DNA from: Treponema sp. UBA1798 | Lineage (GTDB): Bacteria > Spirochaetota > Spirochaetia > Treponematales > Treponemataceae | NCBI GenBank assembly: GCA_002319875.1 | Contig: DCFS01000096.1 | Span: 1-44,549 of the forward strand | DNA: 44,549 nt | Direction: 5' to 3' | In this document: positions 1-7,510 of the stretch, one piece after another | Layout of the letters: every line of letters starts with the position of its first letter | How positions within the stretch are numbered: the stretch's first letter is position 1 | Notes under the pieces: model-generated | The model's database searches: none | What the model saw: only the letters and a program-made list of their open reading frames with translations | What the model was told of the DNA's origin: nothing | Program-made: the position numbers and the translations under genes

Positions 1-215
1 AATCTTTTTATCAGGGAAGCTATATGATAACCGCCTCCCAGTCCGAGAACAATAAAGAACATACAGCCGTTTTTTATTGCAGACCCGAATGATACGGCTT
101 CCCGTTCCGGATCATATTTGGAATGAGCGGGTGTACCGTCTGCAAAAACAGGGACCTGGGAGCCATTTTTTGCAGTAATTATGCCTCTATATAACTTTTT
201 TATGCAGTCAGGCAT
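1..215 (-). CDS. DUF115/Maf-like protein, partial (cut by window edge)
   Basis: This gene reads from an ATG at 215-213 to the window edge with no stop, giving 71 residues plus two bases. Its start overlaps the end of the preceding gene by 8 bases, which suggests translational coupling. Residues 36-45 read HSKYDPEREA, and a later stretch reads VLGLGGGYHI. Both fit the N-terminal part of Maf/DUF115 proteins, where an acidic 'NPxxEA' segment precedes a glycine-rich GxGLGYH-like turn. The preceding gene carries the related string YNPEKEADRF, so this looks like a tandem paralogue. Members of this family near motility genes are linked to flagellin glycosylation; that role is inferred here. The C-terminal DUF115 domain lies outside the window. 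Confidence 0.7.
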   Translation of the reverse strand, partial: MPDCIKKLYRGIITAKNGSQVPVFADGTPAHSKYDPEREAVSFGSAIKNGCMFFIVLGLGGGYHIASLIKR

Positions 216-1686
216 AGAGAACCCTTTCGAGATTTGCTCTGAGAGTGGAATTTTTATTTTTGAGGGTAACCTCATTTCTGAGACTGTCTTCTACAGAAAT
301 ACTTCGCTTCCATAGCAGATAATCAACCGGAAATGCATTATCAAGCCATTGTTCTGTGTCTGCTTCTTTTTGAAGTATATCGGTGAGCCTTTTAACGCGT
401 TCGGCCGGAGGTATAGATATTGTGGTTTTTATAAAATATGGTTTTAATAAATCTTTCGTAAATGGAAATGTTTCCCAGTTCAAATCACCGATCGGATAAA
501 GATCCCGCGTGTAGTGATAATGATCCGATACTCTGAATACTCTGGAATAAACCGTTTCCGGTTGTTCCTTAAACCAGTTGCGGTATATATCCATTGAACC
601 GGAAGGCAATCCAGCAGCTGTCAGTCTGAGCGATTGCGTATATATGCGGTTGTCTGTCAACATAGCATCACGTTCTAATGCATTCGGCTGTGTATGCTGA
701 TAGCCTTTTACTGGTGAAAGATCCAGTCCGCAGCAGATAACAAGTCCGCTCGTAATTGAAAGCGCAAATTTTACAGCTGTGCCGCTGACAGTGCCGTTAC
801 GTTCAGCTGACATAGCCTGTATACCGCAGCAGGCAAGAAATTCTTTTTCCGGACTGGTATTGTATGTAAGAGGTACTATCGGACAAGTTCCTGTAAATTC
901 TGTCGGACTTGCAGCTTCTGCTATCAGTGCGACTGGTATGGTTTGTGAAGTTCGTTTTAAAATTTCCAAATGTCTTTTTGCATAGTATCCTCCATCGGTT
1001 GACAGGCACAGATCGGGGATAATACCAGTAGCTAACAACGGTTCCAGAGCTGATGATACTGCTATCAGAAAAAATTGTGTTCTATGTTTTTTTATCATTG
1101 GAAACGAATTTTGCAGACTTGGACCCGAAGCCGCAACGAGTATACAGGAGTCCCCCGGATGAATATACAATGTATTTTGTACTGTTTTACAAAAATGGCA
1201 GATATTCTTCAGCCATCGTTCTGAAAAAAAAGATCTGGTCGTCAGTATGGATTTACTTTTTAGCACTGCCTGGCGTATCGCTGTCCAGACAGAGTTGTTA
1301 ATATCAGGGTACGCACACGCCGAAGGCTGCCATGAAATAAAAAGTGTCATATAGATTCCTTCCTCTCCTAACTTGTTAAATAAGTCAGAGGAAAGATATG
1401 GTGTAGTACCATTGAAGACCAGGTCCCAAAATGTGTCACTGTCAGAAAAATCAGAAGAATAACGGATTGCACATAATTTTGCCTCTGGAAACCTGTTTCG
1501 GAGTGGACTTGCAGCCCATGAAAGGGCAGGTTCTGTAATTACAACAAATACCGGCTTGAAATTGCAGGTAAGAGATGCAACAAAACGATCTGCCTCCTTT
1601 TCGGGATTATATAGGGAATGCAGATTTTTCCCATTTACAGAACACGTTCTATTGTTGTTTTTAGCTGGAAAAAAAATAACCGGCAA
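208..1686 (-). CDS. DUF115 (Maf/MptE-like) domain protein, possible flagellin-modification factor
   Basis: A 492-residue protein read from a TTG at 1686. The TTG is preceded by AAGGA seven bases upstream, and no nearby in-frame ATG exists, so TTG is the best start. The N-terminal part (about residues 25-75) resembles the Maf N region (YNPEKEADRF), but its glycine-rich turn is degenerate. The central part (about residues 175-330) carries the DUF115 pattern: a GPSL turn, then SALEPLLATGIIPDLCLSTDGG, then CGLDLS. DUF115 proteins share a Rossmann-like core with MptE-type enzymes and with Maf proteins, several of which are needed for flagellin glycosylation. It is the third gene of a tight operon, 4 bases after its upstream neighbour and overlapping the next. 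The enzymatic role is not shown by sequence alone. Confidence 0.75.
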   Translation of the reverse strand: MPVIFFPAKNNNRTCSVNGKNLHSLYNPEKEADRFVASLTCNFKPVFVVITEPALSWAASPLRNRFPEAKLCAIRYSSDFSDSDTFWDLVFNGTTPYLSSDLFNKLGEEGIYMTLFISWQPSACAYPDINNSVWTAIRQAVLKSKSILTTRSFFSERWLKNICHFCKTVQNTLYIHPGDSCILVAASGPSLQNSFPMIKKHRTQFFLIAVSSALEPLLATGIIPDLCLSTDGGYYAKRHLEILKRTSQTIPVALIAEAASPTEFTGTCPIVPLTYNTSPEKEFLACCGIQAMSAERNGTVSGTAVKFALSITSGLVICCGLDLSPVKGYQHTQPNALERDAMLTDNRIYTQSLRLTAAGLPSGSMDIYRNWFKEQPETVYSRVFRVSDHYHYTRDLYPIGDLNWETFPFTKDLLKPYFIKTTISIPPAERVKRLTDILQKEADTEQWLDNAFPVDYLLWKRSISVEDSLRNEVTLKNKNSTLRANLERVLYA

Positions 1687-1690
1687 GGTT

Positions 1691-2569
1691 TTATCCTTGA
1701 ATCAAGAAGTCCTGAATATTTTTAAGCCTGTCACAAAATCCTGCCGGTAAAAGCAGAATTGTTTCAGCAGGCTGTCCAAGAACCGGTTTAAGGAGCTGTG
1801 CAAGATGGACCTGTAAAACTTTTTCAGATAACTGACTTCTTGAAAACAGAATGATTTTGATTTCTTCATTTGTACCCATGCAGCAGCTGTTGGGAACTTG
1901 AAAAGTCCGTTTAATGTAAAAAAAAGACTGTTCAAATATGGTTTTTGTTATTTGCGCATGAAAGATATCGGGGACAGCTTTTACTGATTTATATGAAGTT
2001 TCTACCGCGGGTTTAAGACATGCCAAAAAGAGTTGCGCGTGTGAAATTCCAAGACCGGAACGAAATGCCGTCGTTAAAGAAGAAAAATCCGTCCTGTTTT
2101 CCTGTATAAATGACGGAAGCGTCTCTTCAGACATGTTTATAACTGGCTCGCCGGTATTTATGATCATAAGAATTATATTATTATTGCTGCTCCTGAAGAA
2201 GCTCAGTTGATGCACTTTTCCCTTTAATTCTGTCGACAGCAGCTGATAGAAACCTTCTATTTTTTTTTCGGATGCAGAATATGTCATCCATTTATTCATG
2301 TCCGGGAGCGTTCCTTTCCAGAAATCCAGTGTTGAAACAGACTTTGCAATTGTGATGGAGTCGAGACCATATGCATGAACTATCATATACATATTATTGA
2401 TATTCATGAACAATCCCGCATGCGCGATATGTTTTTTGTCGGCCCATTGTTGAAAGTTAACTGATCCTTTTGCTAATAAATCAGCCTTTGCCAGCAATCC
2501 ATTTATCGGTTTTTGAGGCTGACTATGTTTTTTACCGGAGGTAGATTCAATGCTGCTCAGTAATCCCAT
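1691..2569 (-). CDS. hypothetical protein in DUF115 operon
   Basis: A 292-residue protein from an ATG at 2569, one base after the stop of the upstream gene. A longer reading from 2632 would overlap that gene by 62 bases and is less likely. I do not recognise a domain. There is no signal peptide and no clear membrane segment. The N-terminus begins MGLLSSIEST and is followed by a short helical KxxxGLLAKADLLAKG stretch. The C-terminal half contains hydrophobic strands typical of an alpha/beta fold (EEIKIILFSRSQ, AETILLLPAGF). Its position between an acidic coiled-coil protein and two DUF115 proteins, with almost no spacing, suggests it works with them. The function is unknown. Confidence 0.7.
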   Translation of the reverse strand: MGLLSSIESTSGKKHSQPQKPINGLLAKADLLAKGSVNFQQWADKKHIAHAGLFMNINNMYMIVHAYGLDSITIAKSVSTLDFWKGTLPDMNKWMTYSASEKKIEGFYQLLSTELKGKVHQLSFFRSSNNNIILMIINTGEPVINMSEETLPSFIQENRTDFSSLTTAFRSGLGISHAQLFLACLKPAVETSYKSVKAVPDIFHAQITKTIFEQSFFYIKRTFQVPNSCCMGTNEEIKIILFSRSQLSEKVLQVHLAQLLKPVLGQPAETILLLPAGFCDRLKNIQDFLIQG

Positions 2570-2570
2570 A

Positions 2571-4103
2571 TTATACCAGGCCAAGCTCTGTAAAAAGTTT
2601 TTTGTAAACGACGAATTGTTCTGACTGTGCAAATTCTGTTATTTTATCGTCAGGGAGATTTTCAAGAAGCTGATCCATATATGACAGAACGGACTTAATG
2701 TCCTGTGTCAGTCCTGCCGGCAATGAATTTCCCTGCTGTCCGGCAGATTCAGTTGAATTTGTGGCGGCAGGCTGTTCCATTGGTTCCGTAAAGTCTACGG
2801 ATTCTTCGGGGGCAGGTTCTTCATGAAGTTCTTCAACGGGTTCTTCCTGAACGGGCTCCGGTTCAGTGTTATCGGAGAATGTTTCAGGAGCAGGCTGTTC
2901 CAGCGGTTCCGTAAAGTCGACGGGTTCCCCGGGGGCAGGTTCTTCATGAAGTTCTTCAGGGATGGCAGATGCATCTTCTATTTTTTCCTCAGAAGTAAGA
3001 TAGTCAATTTTTTCATCTGAAAGAGCTTCATTAATTGGGGTTTCTTTAGGATAAAGATCATCAAGTGTTTCAAGAGAAATCTGCGTATCTTCAGGTTTCT
3101 CCATGGTTTTATGTTCTGAAGAGTCTGTTTCAGTATCTGCATCCATAAGATCGGTAGGGGAAGATTCTACGAGAATATCTTCCGGCTTTGGCACTGTTAT
3201 TTCTTCCGGCAGATTTTCCCTGTCGCGGGATATTTCTGAATCAAGGTCAATATTATCAAGCAGCGGTTCTGAAAGGTTGTCATTATTAAAATCTATTTTC
3301 AGACTATTATCAGTGTCCTGTATGTTCTCATAAAAACTATCCTGCTCTACAGCGGATTTTTTTGTTTTATCCTGCAGCTGATCCGGATCTTTTTCTTCGG
3401 AAGATTTTTTTTCTTCTTCAGCTGGAACATTTTCAACCTTTGAACTTTCTTTTGTAAAATCGGCATTATTCAGAATATTGTCGAGTTCATCACCTGACAG
3501 GGCAATAGTATCGTCATCTTCTGTATTGTTGAAAAATCCAGTATCTTCTTTTGCCGATTGAGTTGATAAAGCTGTCGGAGAAATTTCACTCTTTTTCAAT
3601 TCTACAAAATCATTTTTAAGAGAGGTTATTTCTTCTTTCAGAGAGGCCAGTTCTCTGCGTATTTCTTCAAGCAGTTCATTGCTTCGCTGTGTTATTGACG
3701 CATCAGGAATTGTTACAGCTTCCGTCTCTGTTAATGCCGCTGTTTCCTGATCGAATGTATCAGGTATCGTATCATCAACTGTTGAAGCAGGATTATTTTC
3801 TGCTTTTTCCTCTGAACCGTTTTGTTTTTTTACATCTTCGGTTGATATAACATCAATGTTTCCTGTAATATTTGAAAGTTCTTCACTGGTAAGCGATGTA
3901 TCCTGATCATTTTCCGGCAGAAAATCATTTTTTGTACTGAAAGATTCCGGGACAGGAGAAGTATCCGGTATGTCATCGAGAGAAGAAAAATCCGGCAAAT
4001 CTGCCGCAATATCAAAAGCATCTTGTACTGGTATATCTCTTGGTGGTTTTTTTACCCAGACACCATAATTATCGAGTTCATCTTTTTTGTCGGAATCTGT
4101 CAT
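2571..4103 (-). CDS. large acidic low-complexity protein with central coiled coil
   Basis: A 510-residue protein from an ATG at 4103, preceded by AGAAGGA seven bases upstream; an in-frame TTG at 4121 lies before this ribosome site and is rejected. The composition is dominated by Glu, Asp, Ser, Thr and Pro, which suggests long disordered stretches. A heptad-like segment near residues 140-170 (NELLEEIRRELASLKEEITS) predicts a coiled coil. Two copies of a proline/glutamate repeat (HEEPAP..VDFTEP.EQPA) lie near residues 380-450. The last 50 residues look folded and helical. It has no signal peptide or membrane segment, so it is probably cytoplasmic. As first gene of the DUF115 operon it may be a scaffold, but this is inference. 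Confidence 0.75.
   Translation of the reverse strand: MTDSDKKDELDNYGVWVKKPPRDIPVQDAFDIAADLPDFSSLDDIPDTSPVPESFSTKNDFLPENDQDTSLTSEELSNITGNIDVISTEDVKKQNGSEEKAENNPASTVDDTIPDTFDQETAALTETEAVTIPDASITQRSNELLEEIRRELASLKEEITSLKNDFVELKKSEISPTALSTQSAKEDTGFFNNTEDDDTIALSGDELDNILNNADFTKESSKVENVPAEEEKKSSEEKDPDQLQDKTKKSAVEQDSFYENIQDTDNSLKIDFNNDNLSEPLLDNIDLDSEISRDRENLPEEITVPKPEDILVESSPTDLMDADTETDSSEHKTMEKPEDTQISLETLDDLYPKETPINEALSDEKIDYLTSEEKIEDASAIPEELHEEPAPGEPVDFTEPLEQPAPETFSDNTEPEPVQEEPVEELHEEPAPEESVDFTEPMEQPAATNSTESAGQQGNSLPAGLTQDIKSVLSYMDQLLENLPDDKITEFAQSEQFVVYKKLFTELGLV
2767..2958 (-). repeat. two 69-bp imperfect direct repeats inside the acidic protein gene
   Basis: Copies at 2767-2835 and 2890-2958 differ at 6 of 69 positions and start 123 bp (41 codons) apart, so both are read in the same frame. 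They encode the repeated HEEPAP..VDFTEP.EQPA unit. The 54 bases between the copies are not repeated. The near identity at DNA level suggests a fairly recent internal duplication that could expand or contract by recombination. Confidence 0.85.
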
Positions 4104-4244
4104 ATTTCGTCCTTCTTGCAAAAGATAAGTAAGTCTGTTCTAATATCGGCAAAAGACCAGAAAAACAATACTTTTTTATTTCTTATACTATATCATATAT
4201 TTAATATTCAGAAAACAACAATTTATGCCGATATTTTTTCTATT
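4104..4244. promoter_or_regulatory. divergent promoter region with a 10-bp inverted repeat
   Basis: This 141-bp region separates the leftward acidic-protein operon from the rightward DivIC-like gene. AATATCGGCA at 4142-4151 and TGCCGATATT at 4226-4235 form a perfect 10-bp inverted repeat with 74 bases between the arms. Each arm, read toward its gene, contains GCCGATAT, which matches the -10 consensus of sigma-28/sigma-D promoters. No TAAA stands at the usual distance upstream of either arm. On the plus strand, TTCAGA (4207-4212), 17 bp and GATATT (4230-4235) also make a weak sigma-70 fit. The right arm ends only 9 bases before the DivIC-like ATG, so that transcript would have almost no leader. 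Confidence 0.4.
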
Positions 4245-4742
4245 ATGAAATGTCTGCCCGTTTTATTTGCTGCCGCTTTCGGCACATTTGTTTATGTCAT
4301 TGTTTCTCTTTCTGGCGGCCCTAATGGGTTATGGGCTGCGAAGCAGCTGGATGAACAAAAACGGGTTCTGAGTGTCAGGACAGCGGAAATCCAGAAAATA
4401 AACAATGAACTTTTCCTTGAATATACAGCGCTGCAGAAAGATCCTGATGTTATTGCTGCATATGCAAGAAAGCTCGGGTATATAAATAAAAATGAAAAAA
4501 TCGTAAAAATAACGGGATTGCGACAGCCGCCTGTAATGTTATATAATACTGGCGTTGCACTCAAACGGCAGAAGATTTTTTCTTTTCCCGAATGGTTTTG
4601 CAAGGCCTTGGGCCTTACCGTTTTTATCCTTTCATTAGTGTTTATGCTTCTTCTGGATTATAACCGCATAATGACTGTGAGAAAAACAAAAAGAGTAGAG
4701 ATTATAAAAGGTATACCTGTATATGATTTGTCGCAAATCTGA
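4245..4742 (+). CDS. DivIC/FtsB-like septum protein
   Basis: A 165-residue protein from the ATG at 4245. Upstream in-frame codons to 4023 encode an implausible sequence and are excluded. An N-terminal membrane segment (about residues 3-22) is followed by a coiled-coil stretch (about 30-60: ...LSVRTAEIQKINNELF) and the short motif DPDVIAAYARKLGYI, which is typical of FtsB/DivIC. These bitopic proteins join FtsL and FtsQ/DivIB in the divisome. A second hydrophobic segment near residues 118-145 (LGLTVFILSLVFMLLL) is unusual for the family, which normally has one membrane span. No Shine-Dalgarno is visible before the ATG. The end overlaps the next gene by 20 bases, so the two are probably co-transcribed. 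Confidence 0.7.
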   Translation: MKCLPVLFAAAFGTFVYVIVSLSGGPNGLWAAKQLDEQKRVLSVRTAEIQKINNELFLEYTALQKDPDVIAAYARKLGYINKNEKIVKITGLRQPPVMLYNTGVALKRQKIFSFPEWFCKALGLTVFILSLVFMLLLDYNRIMTVRKTKRVEIIKGIPVYDLSQI

Positions 4743-5307
4743 TTATAATTCAGTTGAAATTGCTGTTGATTTTCTTTCCCATGGAAAAATAGTTATTCTT
4801 CCTACCGATACTGTTTATGGTTTTTCCGGTATTGTTGATACATCTGTTTCCGGCACTTGTTTTCATACGGACGATAAGATCAGAAAGATAAAAGGACGTC
4901 AGGAAACGAAGCCGCTGATACAGCTCATTGCAACACCTGAAGACCTCGCTTTATATACGGATGACGTGATACCTGGTAAACTGCTGGAAAAATGGCCCGG
5001 CGCCCTTACTATTATTGTTCATAACCGTATTATGTCGGAGAAAAACACTACAACGGCGTTTCGCTGTCCCGGCGATGCATGGCTCAGGAAAATTATCAGG
5101 GCGTGTGGTTCTCCTGTCTATTCTACAAGTGTTAATCGAAGCGGTTTACCTGTTCTTGAAACCGAAACCGACATAGAGAAGGAATTCGCAGGAGAGGTCG
5201 ATTTGATTGTTACTGCAGGTGATACAAAAGGAGCTTTACCTTCAACGCTTGTCAGTGTTGAAAACGGTAAGGTTACTGTTATCCGGCAGGGAAGCATAAC
5301 AGTCTGA
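4723..5307 (+). CDS. Sua5/YciO/YrdC family protein (threonylcarbamoyl-AMP synthase type)
   Basis: A 194-residue protein of the usual length for the single-domain YrdC form. Family enzymes make threonylcarbamoyl-AMP from threonine, bicarbonate and ATP for the t6A modification of tRNA. Visible signatures are LPTDTVYGFSG (residues 27-37), the Lys/Arg-rich segment KIRKIKGRQETKPLIQLI (52-69), KWPGALTIIV, and FRCPGDAWL followed by YSTSVNRSG, which together form the nucleotide and threonine site. The start overlaps the DivIC-like gene by 20 bases. YrdC (t6A) and YciO (unknown substrate) cannot be told apart with certainty by eye; no second YrdC gene is in the window. The gene ends 20 bases before the convergent secreted-protein gene. 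Confidence 0.8.
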   Translation: MICRKSDYNSVEIAVDFLSHGKIVILPTDTVYGFSGIVDTSVSGTCFHTDDKIRKIKGRQETKPLIQLIATPEDLALYTDDVIPGKLLEKWPGALTIIVHNRIMSEKNTTTAFRCPGDAWLRKIIRACGSPVYSTSVNRSGLPVLETETDIEKEFAGEVDLIVTAGDTKGALPSTLVSVENGKVTVIRQGSITV

Positions 5308-5327
5308 TTTTTTTCGTGAAACAGAGT

Positions 5328-6239
5328 TTATCTGCGTGTCCACGTTACTTCGATGATACCTTTGCTTGCTCCGGTTGGTGATGCCGGATCGGTGATTAAT
5401 GTTGTTTTACTTCCCTTTAATGTACCGGATGAAATTAAAATAAACTGCCATTCAACCGGCGGTGCTGACGGTGCATTGTCAAGGGCAATTTCCCGCGGTA
5501 ATTCCGGAAAATAGGATGCATTTGATTTTCCCGCCTGCACTATAGTGACGGCAGTTTCCTGTCGGGGATCTTTTTTTACAGAGACTGTTATATTCATTGC
5601 AGCTCCATTTTTATAAATAATGAAGCCTCTCCCTCCCCGGAGTATGACTATTTTATCAATATATTCTTCACCATACCATGTTCCGGCTATAGATTCCGTC
5701 GTAGAAGGAACTACAGGTACGGAGAACTGCTGATCAGTGGAACTCTGTTCAGCTTTGCCTGAGGTATCAGTCTGTAACCTTGATAGAACATTCTCGATGG
5801 AATTCTTTGCATCGGTAAGTATTCTGTAATATGAACTGTACTCATTTGTGACAGATACTTTCCTGCCTGTCTGCAAGTTCTGTGCATAAAGTGTGCATGT
5901 CCATGAACTTACGTCAGCTTCATGCTCCTTTATTTCTGCAAAAAAAGCTATCTTTCCGGAATCAGCGCCGTCAACAGCCACCGGGTCGAATACGGGTGGC
6001 TCTCCGGAATTTGAACCTGCAGCTGTGTCCGGGAGTGTATTGCTTTTATCCGTGACCGTAATATTTGCCATTTCCTGCAGTTGTGTATAATACAGGTTTT
6101 TTGTCATATCCAGCATATTTTTATCAATTGAATGCGAATCGGAAAATACACCGAAAAAATCAACATGGAGAGGCTCATTACCAAAGAATGGTATAGAAAA
6201 GAGGAAACTTGCTGAAAAAATCAAAAGTGCCCGCTTCAT
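5328..6239 (-). CDS. secreted protein of unknown function downstream of smpB
   Basis: A 303-residue protein from the ATG at 6239. Residues 1-20 form a signal peptide (MKRALLIFSASFLFSIPFFG) without a lipobox cysteine, so it should be periplasmic or exported. I do not recognise the family. The N-terminal half (about 25-165) alternates strands and helices and ends with a helical DAKNSIENVLSRL. A Ser/Thr linker near 165-185 leads to a C-terminal beta-rich domain starting GTWYGEEYIDKIVIL, which recalls lipocalin-like or barrel-like folds that open with a GxW. It lies 20 bases after smpB on the same strand, so the two probably share a transcript. The functional link to trans-translation is unclear. 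Confidence 0.7.
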   Translation of the reverse strand: MKRALLIFSASFLFSIPFFGNEPLHVDFFGVFSDSHSIDKNMLDMTKNLYYTQLQEMANITVTDKSNTLPDTAAGSNSGEPPVFDPVAVDGADSGKIAFFAEIKEHEADVSSWTCTLYAQNLQTGRKVSVTNEYSSYYRILTDAKNSIENVLSRLQTDTSGKAEQSSTDQQFSVPVVPSTTESIAGTWYGEEYIDKIVILRGGRGFIIYKNGAAMNITVSVKKDPRQETAVTIVQAGKSNASYFPELPREIALDNAPSAPPVEWQFILISSGTLKGSKTTLITDPASPTGASKGIIEVTWTRR

Positions 6240-6259
6240 TTGTACCCTAATGTTTTGTT

Positions 6260-6727
6260 TCAGGATTCCATTCCCTTTTTGAACTCCCGCTGTATATCCC
6301 TGTTTATGTCGCGCTGACGGATATCTGCCCGCTTGTCAAATAATTTTTTACCTTTACAAATGCCCAATGTTATTTTTATGCATCCATTTTTTAAATAAAA
6401 ATCAAGGGGTATCAATGTGAAACCTTTTTCTTCTGTTTTCCGTTCAAGCCTTTTTATTTCATCACGATGCAACAGCAGTTTTTTAGGCCTGTCAGGATCA
6501 TGAGTAAATACGGAAGAATACGCATATCCCGATATATGAAAACCATACATCCATATTTCTTTATTCTTAATTTCGGCAAAAGCATCTGGAAATGAAACAT
6601 TCCCTGACTTTACAGATTTCACTTCTGTTCCTTCAAGTACAATACCACATTCCAGTGATTCCTCTATGGAATAATTAAAGCGGGCTTTTTTATTTACAGC
6701 GATAATTTTTTTTGCTTCTGCCATCAT
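6260..6727 (-). CDS. smpB: SsrA (tmRNA)-binding protein SmpB
   Basis: SmpB binds tmRNA and delivers it to stalled ribosomes for trans-translation. The protein is 155 residues, the normal length. Signatures are NKKARFNYSIEESLECG, GIVLEGTEVKSVKSG and the C-terminal KGKKLFDKRADIRQRDINRD helix, which acts as a codon-anticodon mimic in the A site. Two consecutive ATG codons (6727 and 6724) are possible starts. Neither has a Shine-Dalgarno, and a good sigma-70 -10 box ends at 6731, so a leaderless mRNA beginning near 6724 is plausible. The secreted-protein gene follows 20 bases downstream. The gene is divergent from lepB. Confidence 0.95.
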   Translation of the reverse strand: MMAEAKKIIAVNKKARFNYSIEESLECGIVLEGTEVKSVKSGNVSFPDAFAEIKNKEIWMYGFHISGYAYSSVFTHDPDRPKKLLLHRDEIKRLERKTEEKGFTLIPLDFYLKNGCIKITLGICKGKKLFDKRADIRQRDINRDIQREFKKGMES

Positions 6728-6730
6728 ATT

Positions 6731-6759
6731 AGTATACGATATCGTGAAAGGGTTTTCAA
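6731..6759 (-). promoter_or_regulatory. sigma-70-type promoter of smpB
   Basis: On the minus strand, TTGAAA (6759-6754), a 17-bp spacer and TATACT (6736-6731) match the -35 and -10 consensus at 5 of 6 bases each with optimal spacing. The expected start of transcription, about 7 bases after the -10 box, falls on the smpB initiation codons. A 10-bp palindrome, ACGATATCGT (6736-6745), lies in the spacer and touches the -10 box. It could be an operator. Confidence 0.65.
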
Positions 6760-6764
6760 CTCCG

Positions 6765-6793
6765 TTGCAAGAGCAGTATCGTTATGATATGCT
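6765..6793 (+). promoter_or_regulatory. candidate promoter of lepB
   Basis: TTGCAA (6765-6770), a 17-bp spacer and TATGCT (6788-6793) match the consensus at 4 of 6 bases each. The box ends 8 bases before the ATG at 6802, so this transcript too would have essentially no leader. Its -35 box is only 5 bp from that of the smpB promoter, on the opposite strand. Confidence 0.4.
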
Positions 6794-6801
6794 CTAGAAT
6801 C

Positions 6802-7506
6802 ATGAGCAAAGAAAATGACCTTTATGAAATATCATATACTTTAAAACGGCAAATGCAGCACCGTGTTTTTACTGTTGTAAGTATTTGTATAATGGTTTTT
6901 ATATTAGTAACATTTGTTCTGCGGATTATCGTTTTTCCAGTATTTCAGAAATCCGTATCGATGGAACCTGATATAGTTCCCGGATCCTGTATTCTTGTAT
7001 CTCCGCTTATAAAAACTCCGGTGCGGGGGGAAATTGTCCTTCTCAAACCAGTAAATGAGGAAAAAAAGAATGCCCTCTTTTATCTGTTTGATGATATTGT
7101 TGCTTTTTTTACAGGGCAGCAGTTATTTCCTTTTTCTTCGGTACAGAAAATGAGCAGTTCATTTCAGCTCCGGCGTGTTATAGGCATTCCTGGTGATACC
7201 TTGTATATGACGGATTATGTTGTATATTTAAAACCGGCTGGTGAAACGCATTATCTGACAGAATTTGAATATGCACCTTCTGCTTATCCTGTGATGATCA
7301 TGGCTTCACCGGCAGGCTGGGATAAAGCTTTAGGAGCAAAAGCTTCTTTTTCCACTATAACACTTGGTGAAAATGAGTATTTTGTCCTCGGGGATAACAG
7401 AAACAATTGTGTTGATTCCCGTTTATGGGGACCTGTAAAAGCTTCCAGAATAAAAGGAAAAGCCTTGTTATTGTATTTCCCTTTCAGTAAATTCAAAGTT
7501 TTCTGA
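6802..7506 (+). CDS. lepB: signal peptidase I family protein, with Arg at the catalytic Lys position
   Basis: Signal peptidase I cleaves secretory signal peptides at the outer face of the inner membrane. From the ATG at 6802 the protein has 234 residues; an ATG at 6784 would add six residues but lies inside the candidate promoter. One membrane segment spans about residues 22-47. The nucleophile motif SVSMEPD gives Ser53. The family box normally reading K-R-x-x-G-x-P-G-D is here FQLRRVIGIPGD, so the general-base lysine position (124) is arginine. The C-terminal box GDNRNNCVDSRLWGPV is intact. An insertion of about 40 residues separates the Ser and Lys boxes. It may be an atypical paralogue. 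It is followed after 4 bases by hemW. Confidence 0.85.
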   Translation: MSKENDLYEISYTLKRQMQHRVFTVVSICIMVFILVTFVLRIIVFPVFQKSVSMEPDIVPGSCILVSPLIKTPVRGEIVLLKPVNEEKKNALFYLFDDIVAFFTGQQLFPFSSVQKMSSSFQLRRVIGIPGDTLYMTDYVVYLKPAGETHYLTEFEYAPSAYPVMIMASPAGWDKALGAKASFSTITLGENEYFVLGDNRNNCVDSRLWGPVKASRIKGKALLLYFPFSKFKVF

Positions 7507-7510
7507 ACGT

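Noticed and set aside
1053..1301. Plus-strand 82-codon open frame inside the DUF115 gene
   Set aside because: It is antisense to a supported gene and has no ribosome site or recognisable sequence.
4023..4244. Upstream extension of the DivIC-like gene
   Set aside because: It would overlap the divergent operon start, encodes a Phe/Ile/Trp-rich sequence unlike the family, and covers the promoter region.
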